Part shown: piece after piece, positions 43,156 to 55,000 of the stretch
How positions within the stretch are numbered: position 1 is the stretch's first letter
Layout of the letters: each line of letters opens with the position of its first letter
Source: Hyalangium versicolor
GTDB lineage: Bacteria > Myxococcota > Myxococcia > Myxococcales > Myxococcaceae
Length of the DNA: 64,000 nucleotides
Reading direction: 5' to 3'
NCBI RefSeq assembly: GCF_020103695.1
Contig: NZ_JAHXBF010000010.1
Location: 62,001 to 126,000 of the forward strand
Program-made: the position numbers and the translations under genes
Notes under the pieces: model-generated
Database searches by the model: none
What the model was told of the DNA's origin: nothing
The model's input: the letters and a program-made list of their open reading frames with translations, nothing else

Positions 43156-45320
43156 TGCTGGACACCCGCGCAGCAACGGAAGCCCACGGTGGGCTCCGGC
43201 TTGTCCGGCTCCCCGCTGGTGCGCGCCGAGCAGCGAACCGCGGAGTCCGTCCGGTTGAAGGCGCCGCCCTTCAGGGTCTTGTTCGGGTTGTTGCCCGCGA
43301 ACGGCGAGGCCGTCCACTCCGCCACGTTCCCGGAGAGATCAGCGACCTGGTAGCCGGAGCGACAGCCCGCGAAATGACCCGCCACGGCCAGGGCGCGATC
43401 CTTCTCGTTGGCATCCTTCGTGTTGCAGGCGCTGGCGTTGAACTCGTTCGCGTAGGGGAAGAGCGCGTTGCCCGGGCCCTTGCAGGCCTTCTCCCACTCC
43501 TCCTCCGAGCAGAGCCGCTTCTGCTTGCTCTCGCAGGCCTGGCGCGCCTGCTCCCAAGTCACGTTGACGAGGGGGAGGTCCCCTTCCTTGTTGGGGTACT
43601 CGTATTCATCGATGCAGAAGGTGGAGACCTGGACGCTCTCGAGCAACCGCTCGTCCGCCATCCGCTCCTTCTCATTCGGAGGAGCACCGCGCTTGAAGGT
43701 GCCACCGCTCACCTGCTTCATGTCCTGAGGACAGCGGGCGGCAAGCGCCATCGGACTGCCCTGCGGGGAGGCCGGAGGCGCCGGAGGCACCGGCTGGGAC
43801 ACGGGAGGCGGCACGGGGGTCGGATCTCCCCCACCCTGAGCCCCCATGCGCTTGAGCAGCAGGAAGCCCACGCCCGCGCCCGTCGCCAACCCGGCGATGG
43901 TGAGCAACACCAGCCCGAGTGTCGGCAGAGGCCGCTTCTCCACCTTCCTCACCACGGGGCGGGCCACGGCCGGCTTCACAGCCTGACGAGCCCCCGAAAC
44001 CGCAGAAGCCTTTTCCGCGGGAGCAGCCCGAGGCGGATTTCCCGCGGACGCCGAAGAAGGAGAAGACACGGGCGGCTCCGTGGGCGACGACTTGCCGCCA
44101 CGAGACTCCGCCGAGGGCCGAGGCTCCGGAGGCTTGATGGTCCCATCGGGCCTCAAGGTGGACCCGGGAGGCGCCGCCATGATGGCCGCCAGCATCGCCG
44201 CATCCATTGGCTGGGTGGCATCGACCGGCGCATCGTGCTCGAGCGAAGGGCGCGAGGGGATCGGCGGAGACAGGCTGACGATGGGAAGCTGATCCGTCGG
44301 CACCGGTGGCGGCGGCTTCTCGGAGGTCCGCGCCTTGTCGCTCAGCGCCGAGTTCCCCAGGGGTGGGGCCTGCGGAGGCGCGCGCTTCCCCGCCCCCTTC
44401 GACAGGATGGAGGAGAACTCGGCGGCGAACTCACCGGCGGACTTCGGCCGGACCAGCGGGTTGGAGTTGAGCGCGCGCCGGTAGAGCGCCTCGAAGGCGG
44501 GCGGGAGGTCCGGATTCTTCATCAGGACCTCGGGGATGCCGTCCGCGTCCGGCATCAGCCCGGTGAGCATCTCGCCCACGATGACCGCGAGCGAGTAGAG
44601 GTCCATGCGCGAGTCGATCTCGCTGCCGGACACGTACTCGGGAGCGATGTAGGCATCAGCGCGGTAGCCCTTCTGGGCCTGGACGTAGGGAGGACGGGGG
44701 AGGCCGAGCGCGAGCCCGTAGTCCGTCACCTTGAGCAGGTCTGGCAGGACGATGATGTTCTCGGGCTTGAGGTCCGAGTGAGGCCCGTACCGGTGCGCGG
44801 CATCCAGCGCGGAGGCGAGCTGGCTGAGCAGCGGCTCCACCTCTCGGAGGGTGAAGGGCTGCCCCTTGGCGGCGCGCATCTCCATCATCCGGCGCAGCGT
44901 CATGCCGTCGATGAGCTGCGAGGTGAAGTAGGGGCGCTCCTGGTCGAAGCCCTCTTCGTACACGCGAGACAGATACGGGTGGTTGAGCTTCTTGCCGACC
45001 TTCAGCACCAGCGAGAACTGGGTGCGCTCCTCGGGCTCCTGAAGGAGCCGGGGGTTGATGGCCTTGAGGGCGACTTCCACGTCATTCGCCCGGTCCAGCA
45101 CCCGGAAGACGTAGCCCACGGGCCCGGCGCCCACCATGTCCTGGACGACATAGCGCCCGGCGACGATGTCTCCCGACTTGTAGGGCGCGCCCTCCCCACC
45201 GCCCCGCTTGCGCGTGGACGCACCTGATGCCTGCCGGGCCGACGCGTCGAACTTCTGGCCGCAGGTCGGGCAGGTATCGGTCGTCTCAGGGACGTGGCTT
45301 CCGCAGCGGTAGCAGAGCAC
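43152..45320 (-). CDS. Ser/Thr kinase with N-terminal zinc ribbon and C-terminal FGE-sulfatase-like domain
   Basis: 722 aa from GTG 45320 with GGAG eight bases upstream. Zinc ribbon at 3-20 (CYRCG, CPTCG). Kinase domain at about 45-310: GAGPVG loop, VALKAI lysine, HSDLKPEN in place of HRD, TDYGLA in place of DFG. A Pro/Ser-rich linker, one transmembrane helix (about 485-508), then a formylglycine-generating-enzyme-like domain (about 540-720): GGTFKRG, EYEYP, EEWEKACKG, LSGNVAEW, GFRCC. The paired active-site cysteines of true FGE are not visible before RCSAR, so this domain is more likely a binding module outside the membrane. It heads a coupled operon with the binding protein and purB. Confidence 0.92.
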   Translation of the reverse strand: MLCYRCGSHVPETTDTCPTCGQKFDASARQASGASTRKRGGGEGAPYKSGDIVAGRYVVQDMVGAGPVGYVFRVLDRANDVEVALKAINPRLLQEPEERTQFSLVLKVGKKLNHPYLSRVYEEGFDQERPYFTSQLIDGMTLRRMMEMRAAKGQPFTLREVEPLLSQLASALDAAHRYGPHSDLKPENIIVLPDLLKVTDYGLALGLPRPPYVQAQKGYRADAYIAPEYVSGSEIDSRMDLYSLAVIVGEMLTGLMPDADGIPEVLMKNPDLPPAFEALYRRALNSNPLVRPKSAGEFAAEFSSILSKGAGKRAPPQAPPLGNSALSDKARTSEKPPPPVPTDQLPIVSLSPPIPSRPSLEHDAPVDATQPMDAAMLAAIMAAPPGSTLRPDGTIKPPEPRPSAESRGGKSSPTEPPVSSPSSASAGNPPRAAPAEKASAVSGARQAVKPAVARPVVRKVEKRPLPTLGLVLLTIAGLATGAGVGFLLLKRMGAQGGGDPTPVPPPVSQPVPPAPPASPQGSPMALAARCPQDMKQVSGGTFKRGAPPNEKERMADERLLESVQVSTFCIDEYEYPNKEGDLPLVNVTWEQARQACESKQKRLCSEEEWEKACKGPGNALFPYANEFNASACNTKDANEKDRALAVAGHFAGCRSGYQVADLSGNVAEWTASPFAGNNPNKTLKGGAFNRTDSAVRCSARTSGEPDKPEPTVGFRCCAGVQQ

Positions 45321-45418
45321 GGGGGGGGACTCCAGCTCCTTCAGGGGCCTCTGTCCGGCCGGCCCGAAGTCTCCTTATCATCCCGCCCTCCACAGGGGCA
45401 GCAAGGAACAATCCCGTA

Positions 45419-45868
45419 TCACCTCCCCGTCGAGCCGAACCCCCCCTCCCCCCGAGGGGTGGCATCCAGAACGGCCACTTCCTGGAGCTCCGCGGTGGTG
45501 ACGGGTGCGACCACCAGCTGCGCCACCCGATCACCTCGGCGCAGGGTGAAGGGCTCCTGGGAGAGGTTCACCAGGATCGCGTGGACTTCGCCCCGGTAGT
45601 CCGCGTCGATGGTGCCAGGGGAGTTCAGCAGGGTGACGCCGTGCTTGAGCGCCAGCCCCGAGCGGGGACGCACCTGCCCCTCGTAGCCGGGAGGCAGCGC
45701 GATGGAGAGCCCGGTGGGAACAGCCAGGCGCTCGAGCGGACGCAGCGTCCGCTCCCCCTCGATGTCCGCTCGGAGATCCATTCCGGCGGCCAGCGCCGTC
45801 TCATACCGAGGCAGCGGGAGCGGATCCGGATGGTCGGGACGGACGCGTCGAACCTGTAGGGTCACCAT
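45419..45868 (-). CDS. dut: dUTP diphosphatase
   Basis: 149 aa from ATG 45868; upstream in-frame codons give a poor Arg-rich extension. All five trimeric dUTPase motifs are readable: AGMDLRAD, RSGLALKHG, LNSPGTIDADYRGE, RGDRVAQLVV and the C-terminal GEGGFGSTGR arm. It hydrolyses dUTP to dUMP and pyrophosphate, keeping uracil out of DNA and feeding dTMP synthesis. It lies between mscS (55 bp upstream) and the kinase operon (98 bp downstream) on the same strand. Confidence 0.97.
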   Translation of the reverse strand: MVTLQVRRVRPDHPDPLPLPRYETALAAGMDLRADIEGERTLRPLERLAVPTGLSIALPPGYEGQVRPRSGLALKHGVTLLNSPGTIDADYRGEVHAILVNLSQEPFTLRRGDRVAQLVVAPVTTAELQEVAVLDATPRGEGGFGSTGR

Positions 45869-45923
45869 GACGGCCCCACCTAGCATGAACGGGCGTGCCG
45901 GGACGCCTGTTTCGAGGTGGGAT

Positions 45924-46745
45924 TCAGCCCGCCTTGGGGAGAACCCAAGGTGCCTGCTGTCCCGGGATCGCATACCCCGCCGCGGCGAGGGCCTCCTGGA
46001 TGGCCTGCCCCATACCGTCCTTGACCGCGTTGGCATGGATCGGCTTGCACCAGGCCTGTACCGCGAGCACCGGCCCGGTCACCGTGAACTCCTCCACCTC
46101 GACGGAGAGCGCGGGCTCGGACAGGACGTCGGGCACGGCAACCACCCTCGCCTCCAGGGCGCGCTTGACCGCTTGGACATCCGCGCCATGGAGCAACGGC
46201 AGCTTGACGGTGATCTTGCGGTGGGGATGGTGGCTGAAGTTGATGATGTTGTCGCCGAGCAGGCGGGCGTTGCCGACGAAGATGCGCAGGTTGTCCGTCG
46301 TGTCGATGGCGGTGACGAACAGGCCGATCTCCTGCACCACCCCGGTGACTTCGCCCGAGTTGATCTCATCCCCCACCCGGAACGGCCGCAGCACCAGCAG
46401 GAAGACGCCAGCGGCGAAGTTGGAGAGCAGCCCCGACCAGGCCGAGCCGATGGCGATACCCGCCGCGGCCAGCAGCGCAGCGAACGAGGTCGTCTCGATG
46501 CCCATCACCCCCAGCAGCGCCAAACCCAGGAGGATGGTCAGGGCGCTGGAGAAGAGCGACTCGACGTAGCGGATCAGCGTTGAGTCGATCTTCCGCTTCT
46601 GCATCGTGAGTTGCAGCACGCGCTGGAAGCCGCTGATGACCGTGCGCCCGACGAACCACATCACCAGCGCGCCACCCAGCTTGATCAGGAAGGGCACTGC
46701 CTCGGTGAGTGCGAGCGTCTTGAGCTGATTGATGAGTTCATCCAT
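45924..46745 (-). CDS. mscS: Small-conductance mechanosensitive channel
   Basis: 273 aa, ATG 46745 with AAGGA upstream. Three N-terminal membrane helices; the pore helix region runs ALLAAAGIAIGSAWSGLLSN, with the Gly/Ala packing typical of MscS TM3. It is followed by the MscS beta domain (FRVGDEINSGEVTGVVQEI, NARLLGDNIINFS). Length matches E. coli MscS. Releases solutes on sudden osmotic downshift; inner membrane. The upstream 193 bp contains the CTGAC-NN-GTCAG array, which might control it or the M23 gene ending there. Confidence 0.95.
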   Translation of the reverse strand: MDELINQLKTLALTEAVPFLIKLGGALVMWFVGRTVISGFQRVLQLTMQKRKIDSTLIRYVESLFSSALTILLGLALLGVMGIETTSFAALLAAAGIAIGSAWSGLLSNFAAGVFLLVLRPFRVGDEINSGEVTGVVQEIGLFVTAIDTTDNLRIFVGNARLLGDNIINFSHHPHRKITVKLPLLHGADVQAVKRALEARVVAVPDVLSEPALSVEVEEFTVTGPVLAVQAWCKPIHANAVKDGMGQAIQEALAAAGYAIPGQQAPWVLPKAG

Positions 46746-46889
46746 GAGGGGGGATCCTTGTGAGCTGACCCTGTCGGGAACGCGACAGTTCTAGCGTTGC
46801 CCCTCGCGAACTAGCAAACCCGGTGCCTGACCGTGCTTCCTTGCCTGCTCCCTCGAAAACCCAGGTCCTTCCGAGGCCTCGGAGCGAGG

Positions 46890-46942
46890 CTGACACGTCA
46901 CTGCGAGGAGCTGACGTGTCAGCGCGGGGACTGACTTGTCAG
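46890..46942. repeat. Three phased CTGAC-NN-GTCAG palindromes
   Basis: Palindromic 12-mers at 46890 (CTGACACGTCAC, one base off), 46911 (CTGACGTGTCAG) and 46931 (CTGACTTGTCAG). Their starts are 21 and 20 bp apart, about two helical turns. The last one contains the stop codon of the M23 gene. Phasing suggests cooperative protein binding on one DNA face, probably upstream of mscS. The first two can also pair as a 10-bp hairpin. Confidence 0.55.
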
Positions 46943-47949
46943 AGGCTGGAGTCGCTGGCCACGGCACGCGGGCCCGCGTGGAAGCGCAGCGGATCCACGG
47001 GCTGGGAGGAGAGCTCGAGCTGGTAGTGGACGTGGGGGCCGGTGGAGCGGCCTGTGTTGCCCGAATGGGCGATGACGTCCCCGCGTTTCACTCGCTGTCC
47101 TACCGCCACCAACAACTCCGAGTTGTGGCAGTAGGCCGTCGTCACGCCGCGCCCGTGGTCGACGATGAGCACCCGGCCGTTCACCGAGTCTTCGCTCGCG
47201 CGCCGCACGGTACCGTCCTCCACCACGTGGACCTCCGTCCCCTGGGGCACGCTGAGGTCCACGCCCGTGTGCAGCTTCCGGGTGCCCAGCGTGGGGTGGA
47301 TGCGATAGCCGAACGGGCTGGAGATGCGCGTCGACTCCGGAACGGGCCAGGACAACCCGAACGCGGTGGTGAGCGCCAGCGCCTGGGCCGCCGCCACCGT
47401 CGCGTCCTCGAAGCCGGGCGGCAGTTGCTGCGAGAGCCGCTCCAGGGTGGGCGTGCCGCCTTCGGCCGACACGCGCTCCAGCGCATAGCGCGCGGGGATG
47501 CGGCCCGCGAACACAGCGGTGAGGCGGGCCTCCTCGTTCGGAAAGTCTCCAGAGAGAGCGTCGAGGAGCTTGCGCGCTGCCTCGGGCCCCTGCGTCCCGT
47601 CCAGCAGCGCGGCGGAGGGAACACCCAGCTCGGCCGCCAGCGCCAGCACGGGCTGCTGCGCCTTCGGCTGGAGGCCCTTGAGCGCCAGGTGCGTGCCATA
47701 TGCGAGCGAACCGGCCTCGGAGAGAGGACGCACGAGCGGAGCCACCGGGACGAGCGCGGAGGTGGTCACCCCCGAGCTGCTCACGCCATCGTAGTAGGCC
47801 AGCAGCGGACGGGCGGTGCTTCGGGAGTGGAAGGCCCAGGCCGCACCGCGCCGTATCAGCGCCCCCGCGGGCGTGTGGTGGTACGCGGCCCACAGGCACA
47901 GGGAGGCCATCAGGAAGTCGAGCAGGCCGCGTGCGTTGCGAGAGAACAC
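46939..47949 (-). CDS. M23 family metallopeptidase (LytM-like)
   Basis: 336 aa from GTG 47949 with GAGGTGG upstream. One N-terminal hydrophobic segment (about 8-28) anchors or exports it. The C-terminal M23 domain (about 210-325) has the zinc motifs HTGVDL and HVHYQLE, plus SPFGYRIHP and DHGRGVTTAYCHN. It should cut or bind peptidoglycan cross-bridges, or activate amidases, in the periplasm. The gene for a multi-pass membrane protein ends nine bases upstream, so the two likely form one operon and perhaps a complex. Confidence 0.93.
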   Translation of the reverse strand: MFSRNARGLLDFLMASLCLWAAYHHTPAGALIRRGAAWAFHSRSTARPLLAYYDGVSSSGVTTSALVPVAPLVRPLSEAGSLAYGTHLALKGLQPKAQQPVLALAAELGVPSAALLDGTQGPEAARKLLDALSGDFPNEEARLTAVFAGRIPARYALERVSAEGGTPTLERLSQQLPPGFEDATVAAAQALALTTAFGLSWPVPESTRISSPFGYRIHPTLGTRKLHTGVDLSVPQGTEVHVVEDGTVRRASEDSVNGRVLIVDHGRGVTTAYCHNSELLVAVGQRVKRGDVIAHSGNTGRSTGPHVHYQLELSSQPVDPLRFHAGPRAVASDSSL

Positions 47950-47958
47950 GAAGCCACC

Positions 47959-48759
47959 TCAGCGCAGGAAGGAGAGGAGGGGCGAGGCATCCAGCGCCGC
48001 GGCGAGCGCCAGGGGCACCGCGAGCGCCGAGCCCGCGAGCCCATACGAGAGCGCCTGCAACCGGCTGTGGATGTTCTCCTGGGAGGCGGTATCCGCGTGC
48101 TGGAGGTTGCGCAGCACCGCGCGCCATCCCAGCGATGCGAGGATGCCCACCAGCGCGCCCAGCGCCAATCCCCTCGCCGCTACGTCCGCGGCCTGCTCTC
48201 CCAGCAACTCGCGCCAGGAGAGGTACACCGAGCCCTGAACGAGCCGGGCCACCGCGCACGCCCCCGCGAGCACCACGGCGCCCGTGGCCAATGGCCGCGT
48301 CCATCGAACCGTGGTGGGCTTGCGCAGCGAGCGAAGGAAGAGCTGACGCCAGGTGGGCCGCGTGTCCTGCTGGAGGTACTTGCGCCAGGGCTCCTGCTCC
48401 GCGGAGGCGCGCGACTCGCGGTAGCCGAGCGCGGGAAGGGCCAGCACCAGGTCCACGGACAACTCCCACACCAGGGCCAGCGCGCGGGCGATCACGGTGC
48501 GCTGCTCCAGCGAGACGAGATCCACCAGTCCCTCGGTGACGCTGGAGGCGCCCACCCATTTGTCGAAGGCCGCGTCCGCCAGGTCCACCAGCGACAACAG
48601 CCGATCATCGAGCGTGTCCGCCGCCGCATGCACGCCCACGGCGATGAGGGCCAGCAGCCCCAGGGGCATGAAGGCCCAGCGGAAGCCACCCATGAAGCGC
48701 GAGAGCCCCGAGAGCGGGCCAGACGGCTTGGCGCGAGGCGTCAGCGGTGACAGGGACAC
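47959..48759 (-). CDS. Predicted multi-pass membrane protein of unknown function
   Basis: 266 aa from GTG 48759 with GGAG seven bases upstream. Hydrophobic segments near residues 30-48, 85-110, 155-175, 190-212 and 240-262. The middle is charged (RESRASAEQEPWRKYL, TRPTWRQLFLRSLRKP). No family recognised. The tight spacing to the M23 peptidase gene suggests a shared envelope function. It diverges from the tandem kinase genes across 208 bp. Confidence 0.8.
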   Translation of the reverse strand: MSLSPLTPRAKPSGPLSGLSRFMGGFRWAFMPLGLLALIAVGVHAAADTLDDRLLSLVDLADAAFDKWVGASSVTEGLVDLVSLEQRTVIARALALVWELSVDLVLALPALGYRESRASAEQEPWRKYLQQDTRPTWRQLFLRSLRKPTTVRWTRPLATGAVVLAGACAVARLVQGSVYLSWRELLGEQAADVAARGLALGALVGILASLGWRAVLRNLQHADTASQENIHSRLQALSYGLAGSALAVPLALAAALDASPLLSFLR

Positions 48760-48954
48760 GAAGGCTCCGGGAACGGGCTCGCGCCTTCAACGTGCGAGCG
48801 GACCCGAGGATCTTTCCCCGTCCCGTCGCCAGAGGCCAGCCACCCCTCCAGCAGAGGACTCAAGGTGTCTGAACCGAGCGACAGAGCAGTCTGCCATCTA
48901 CTCGACAGCTCTCCCTCCCCGGAGGGCCATCGCTCACAGGTCCTCGTCCGTCCG

Positions 48955-48960
48955 TACAAT
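48955..48960 (+). promoter_or_regulatory. TACAAT -10-like box of tandem kinase 1
   Basis: TACAAT differs by one base from the consensus -10 TATAAT. Seven bases separate it from ATG 48968, so transcription would start at or next to the start codon. The box and spacing are conserved in the second copy. No good -35 is seen. Confidence 0.4.
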
Positions 48961-48967
48961 GGAAACC

Positions 48968-50344
<1,377 letters not shown>

Positions 50345-50455
50345 CCTTCTCCTTGGAAGATCAGGACCTTCCACCGATCGCCCAGCGGCATCTACCATCC
50401 ACTCAACAAACGGCCCTCCCCCCGGTGCCATCGAAGCTCGACTCATACCTGCTCG

Positions 50456-50461
50456 TACAAT
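50456..50461 (+). promoter_or_regulatory. TACAAT -10-like box of tandem kinase 2
   Basis: Same box and same seven-base spacing to ATG 50469 as in copy 1, supporting a conserved promoter that could yield a nearly leaderless mRNA. Confidence 0.4.
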
Positions 50462-50468
50462 CAAGGAA

Positions 50469-51845
<1,377 letters not shown>

Positions 51846-52018
51846 GCAGATCCCAAGCCCCCCTCCTTCCTCAAAGGTAGATGATGCCAAGCCTGGACAG
51901 CGGACCTTGCCACTGAAGCCTTCCCACCACGGAGCAGAACGGCCAGGCGCATGAGGAAGTGACTGGATACACGGCGGCTCGCGGTCGGCGGGCTGCGTCT
52001 GAGAAAGGGGGGCAGCAC

Positions 52019-55000
52019 GTGCCACGCTGCCTGACATGCGGGCAACGCTGGGAGGGAGGCCATCTCTTCTGCCTCCAAGGAGCCGCTCCGTGCAGCGAGC
52101 CTCCCGCCACGCCCAGACCGCTGCCTGCGCTGGCCTTCCCGGGCTACGAGTTGGAGCGCACGGTGGCCCAGGGCGGCTTCGGCACGCTGCTGGCGGCCCG
52201 GCGCTGCCACGACGGCCTGCGCGTGGCCATCAAGGTATTGCACCGCCCCCAGGGCGTGGCAGGGGCCGATTCAGAGCGGGAGATCGAAGCGCTGCGAGCC
52301 ATCGGTCCTCCCACCGTGCCCGAGGTGTACGAGACAGGTAGGTTGGCCGACGGCCCTCCCTACTTCGTCATGCAGTTCATTGCCCATCCGCTGCTCGCCG
52401 AGCGCCTGGCGCGGCAACAGGGCCCACTGCCCGAGGCTGGGCTGGCCGCGCTGGCCCTGGCGCAAGCGCTCGGCACCATCCACCTTCGCGGCTTCATCCA
52501 CTGCGATCTCAAGCCGGAGAACATCTTCCTCGACGAGGCAACGTGGACCCTGGGGCTCTTCGATTTCGGCCTGGCCCGGCCGTTGTCCCTCCCTGTGTCC
52601 CAGAGCAGTGCGGCGCGAGGGCTCGTCTACGCCGGCACCGCCGAGTACATGGCTCCCGAGCAGTGCGATGGCTTGGAGGCACTGGACGAACGCACGGATG
52701 TGTACTCGGCGGGCGTCATCCTCTACGAGATGCTCACCGGTCGGACGCCCTTCTTCGGTTCCGCCGCGGAGGTCCGTCAGGCCCACCTCTCTCGCCGTCC
52801 CCCTCGCCCCTCGGAGCTGGCCCCTGTCCCCGCTCCCCTCGAAGAGGTGGCGCTGCGCTGCCTGGCCAAGGAGCCGTCACGCCGCTACGCCTCCGCCCAG
52901 GAGCTGGCCCTGGCCCTGCAACAGGCACTCGATCACTCCTCCTCCGTGGCGCCCGCTCTCGCGAGTGCGCCGGTCCGTGCTCCTCCCTCTCAGCACCGCT
53001 CCGTGGCTGTGCTCTTCCTGCGCTCGGGGGCCAACCCCCTCGCGGTGCAGAAGGCGCTGACTCGGGGTGGCGGACAGCTCGCCTTCCGTGAGGGGACCCG
53101 CTTCGCCGCCGTCTTCGATCCGGAGACCGCGGCCAATCCGCTCCAGCGCGCGCACCTGTGCGCCGAGCACCTGTGCGCCGAGGGCATGGCCGCCAACGTC
53201 CTGGTGGACGTGGCCATGGTGCGAGTCCAGCGCCGCGCCCACGGACCTCCCCGCTACCTGACGCCGCTCTTCTCCCGCCTGGAGTGCTATCCCGCCGAGG
53301 AGGATCCCCCCACGCTGCTGCTGACGGCCGTGGCGCTGGAGGGAATGCCCGACCTGAAGTGCGTGCCCATCCCCGAGCGCGAGGGCCTCTTCCGCCGAGC
53401 CCTGCCCGAAGCAGCCCGCGAGGACACCAGCGTGGTGCGTCTGGGTCATGGGGTCTTGGTGGGCCGTCAGGGAGAGCTGGCGGAGCTGGTGCACAGCGCT
53501 CGCACAGCCGTTCAGGACCGGGCGCCCACGCTCGCCTCCGTGCTGGGAGACAGAGGACAGGGAAAGAGTCACCTGGCCGCCGCCCTCGTTCAGCACCTGT
53601 ACGAGCAGGTTCCGAGCGCGCACGTGCTCTCGCTGCGAGCCCGAGAACCCATCCAGGGCGATCCGGAGAGCACGCTGCGTCTGCTGCTGCGCGAGTTCCT
53701 GGGTGAGTCCACGGGAAGCGAGACCACCTGCCGTGCTCGATGCGCGGAGCTGGTGGGAGCTTCCCTGGCTCAAGAGCTGTGGCCCTCGGTGGCCTCCTAT
53801 CTGGGGTGGAGTACTCCCACGGACCTGCGCAGCCAGGCCGCCGCCCCCGGCGCCCTGCGCATGCTGGCGGTGCGCGCCACGGGTGAGCTCCTGGCCGCCA
53901 CGGCCCGCACGCGTCCGCTGCTCCTGCTGCTGGATGATGCCCACTTCGCCGAGGACATGGCCCTGGATGCCCTCGAGTACGCCACGCGCGCCGAGTCCGA
54001 GCTCCCCCTCTGGATCTGCGTCCTGGCCCGCTCCGGCTTCGAGCGAACCCGGCCTCAATGGGGCCGGCGTGCCGCCCACCGCTCTGTCATGCCACTCGGC
54101 CCTCTGCCCTTGTCGGACGCCATGGAGCTGTGCCGCACCGGGCTGCGCCCCGCCGAGAGCGTGCCCGCTGAATCCCTGGAGCGCCTGGTCGAGCGCGCCG
54201 AGCGCACGCCGCTCTTCATCGTCGAGCTGGCGCGCGGCCTCAAACGCCAGGGGCTGGTGCGCCAGCGTCCTGGGGGCAGCTGGTACCTGGCCACGGACGA
54301 GCTGGACCGGATGCCGACGCTGCGACTGGTGGAATGGCTGGCCCATCACGAATTGGGGGCGCTGCCCGCGGAGCTCGTCGCCCATGCCCGGCTGTGCGCG
54401 GTGCTCGGGGGCGAGTTCACCCTCGATGAGGTGGACGGAGTGGTCCGCGCGCTGGAGCAGGAGGATGGCGCAACCGACTTCCCACTGGATGCGCGCCACG
54501 CCACCCGTCGACTGGTGGAACTGGGGCTCCTGGTGGACCACCGGCAGGAGGGGCTGCGCTTCCGAAACGAGCTGATCCGCCAGGAGGTGGTCCGCTCCTT
54601 GTCCGAGATGCAGCGCTGGCGCCTCCACCATGCGGCCCACGTCTTCTACATGGATGCCAGCATCCACGAGCCCCAGCTGCTGCCCCGGCTCGCCTTTCAC
54701 TCCGCCGCCGCGGGGCTTCACTCGGAGGCTGCCGCCCTCTACATCGATCTGGCCGAGGCGACCCGTAACCGCCATGCCTACCTGGAGGCAGAAGCCACCT
54801 ACAGCCGAGCCCTGGAGCTTCTGTCCCAGGCCTCCGACTCGCGGCGGCTCGTCGCCCTGCGCGGCCGTGGGCTGATGCGCTACCGGATCGGCCGCTACGA
54901 GGACTCACTGGCCGATCTGGCCCAGGCCCGGCAGATGGCACGAGAGCTGGGCGAGGCGCGCGAGGAGGTCGAGGTGCTGCTGGACGAGGCCACGGCCTTC

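Noticed and set aside
43156..43317. 54-codon extension of the ABC-type binding protein
   Set aside because: It lies within the kinase gene in another frame; the ATG at 43155 gives a proper signal peptide and the same coupled-overlap style.
48497..48967. Upstream extension of tandem kinase 1 by more than 150 codons
   Set aside because: It runs across the divergent membrane-protein gene and is not matched in the second copy.
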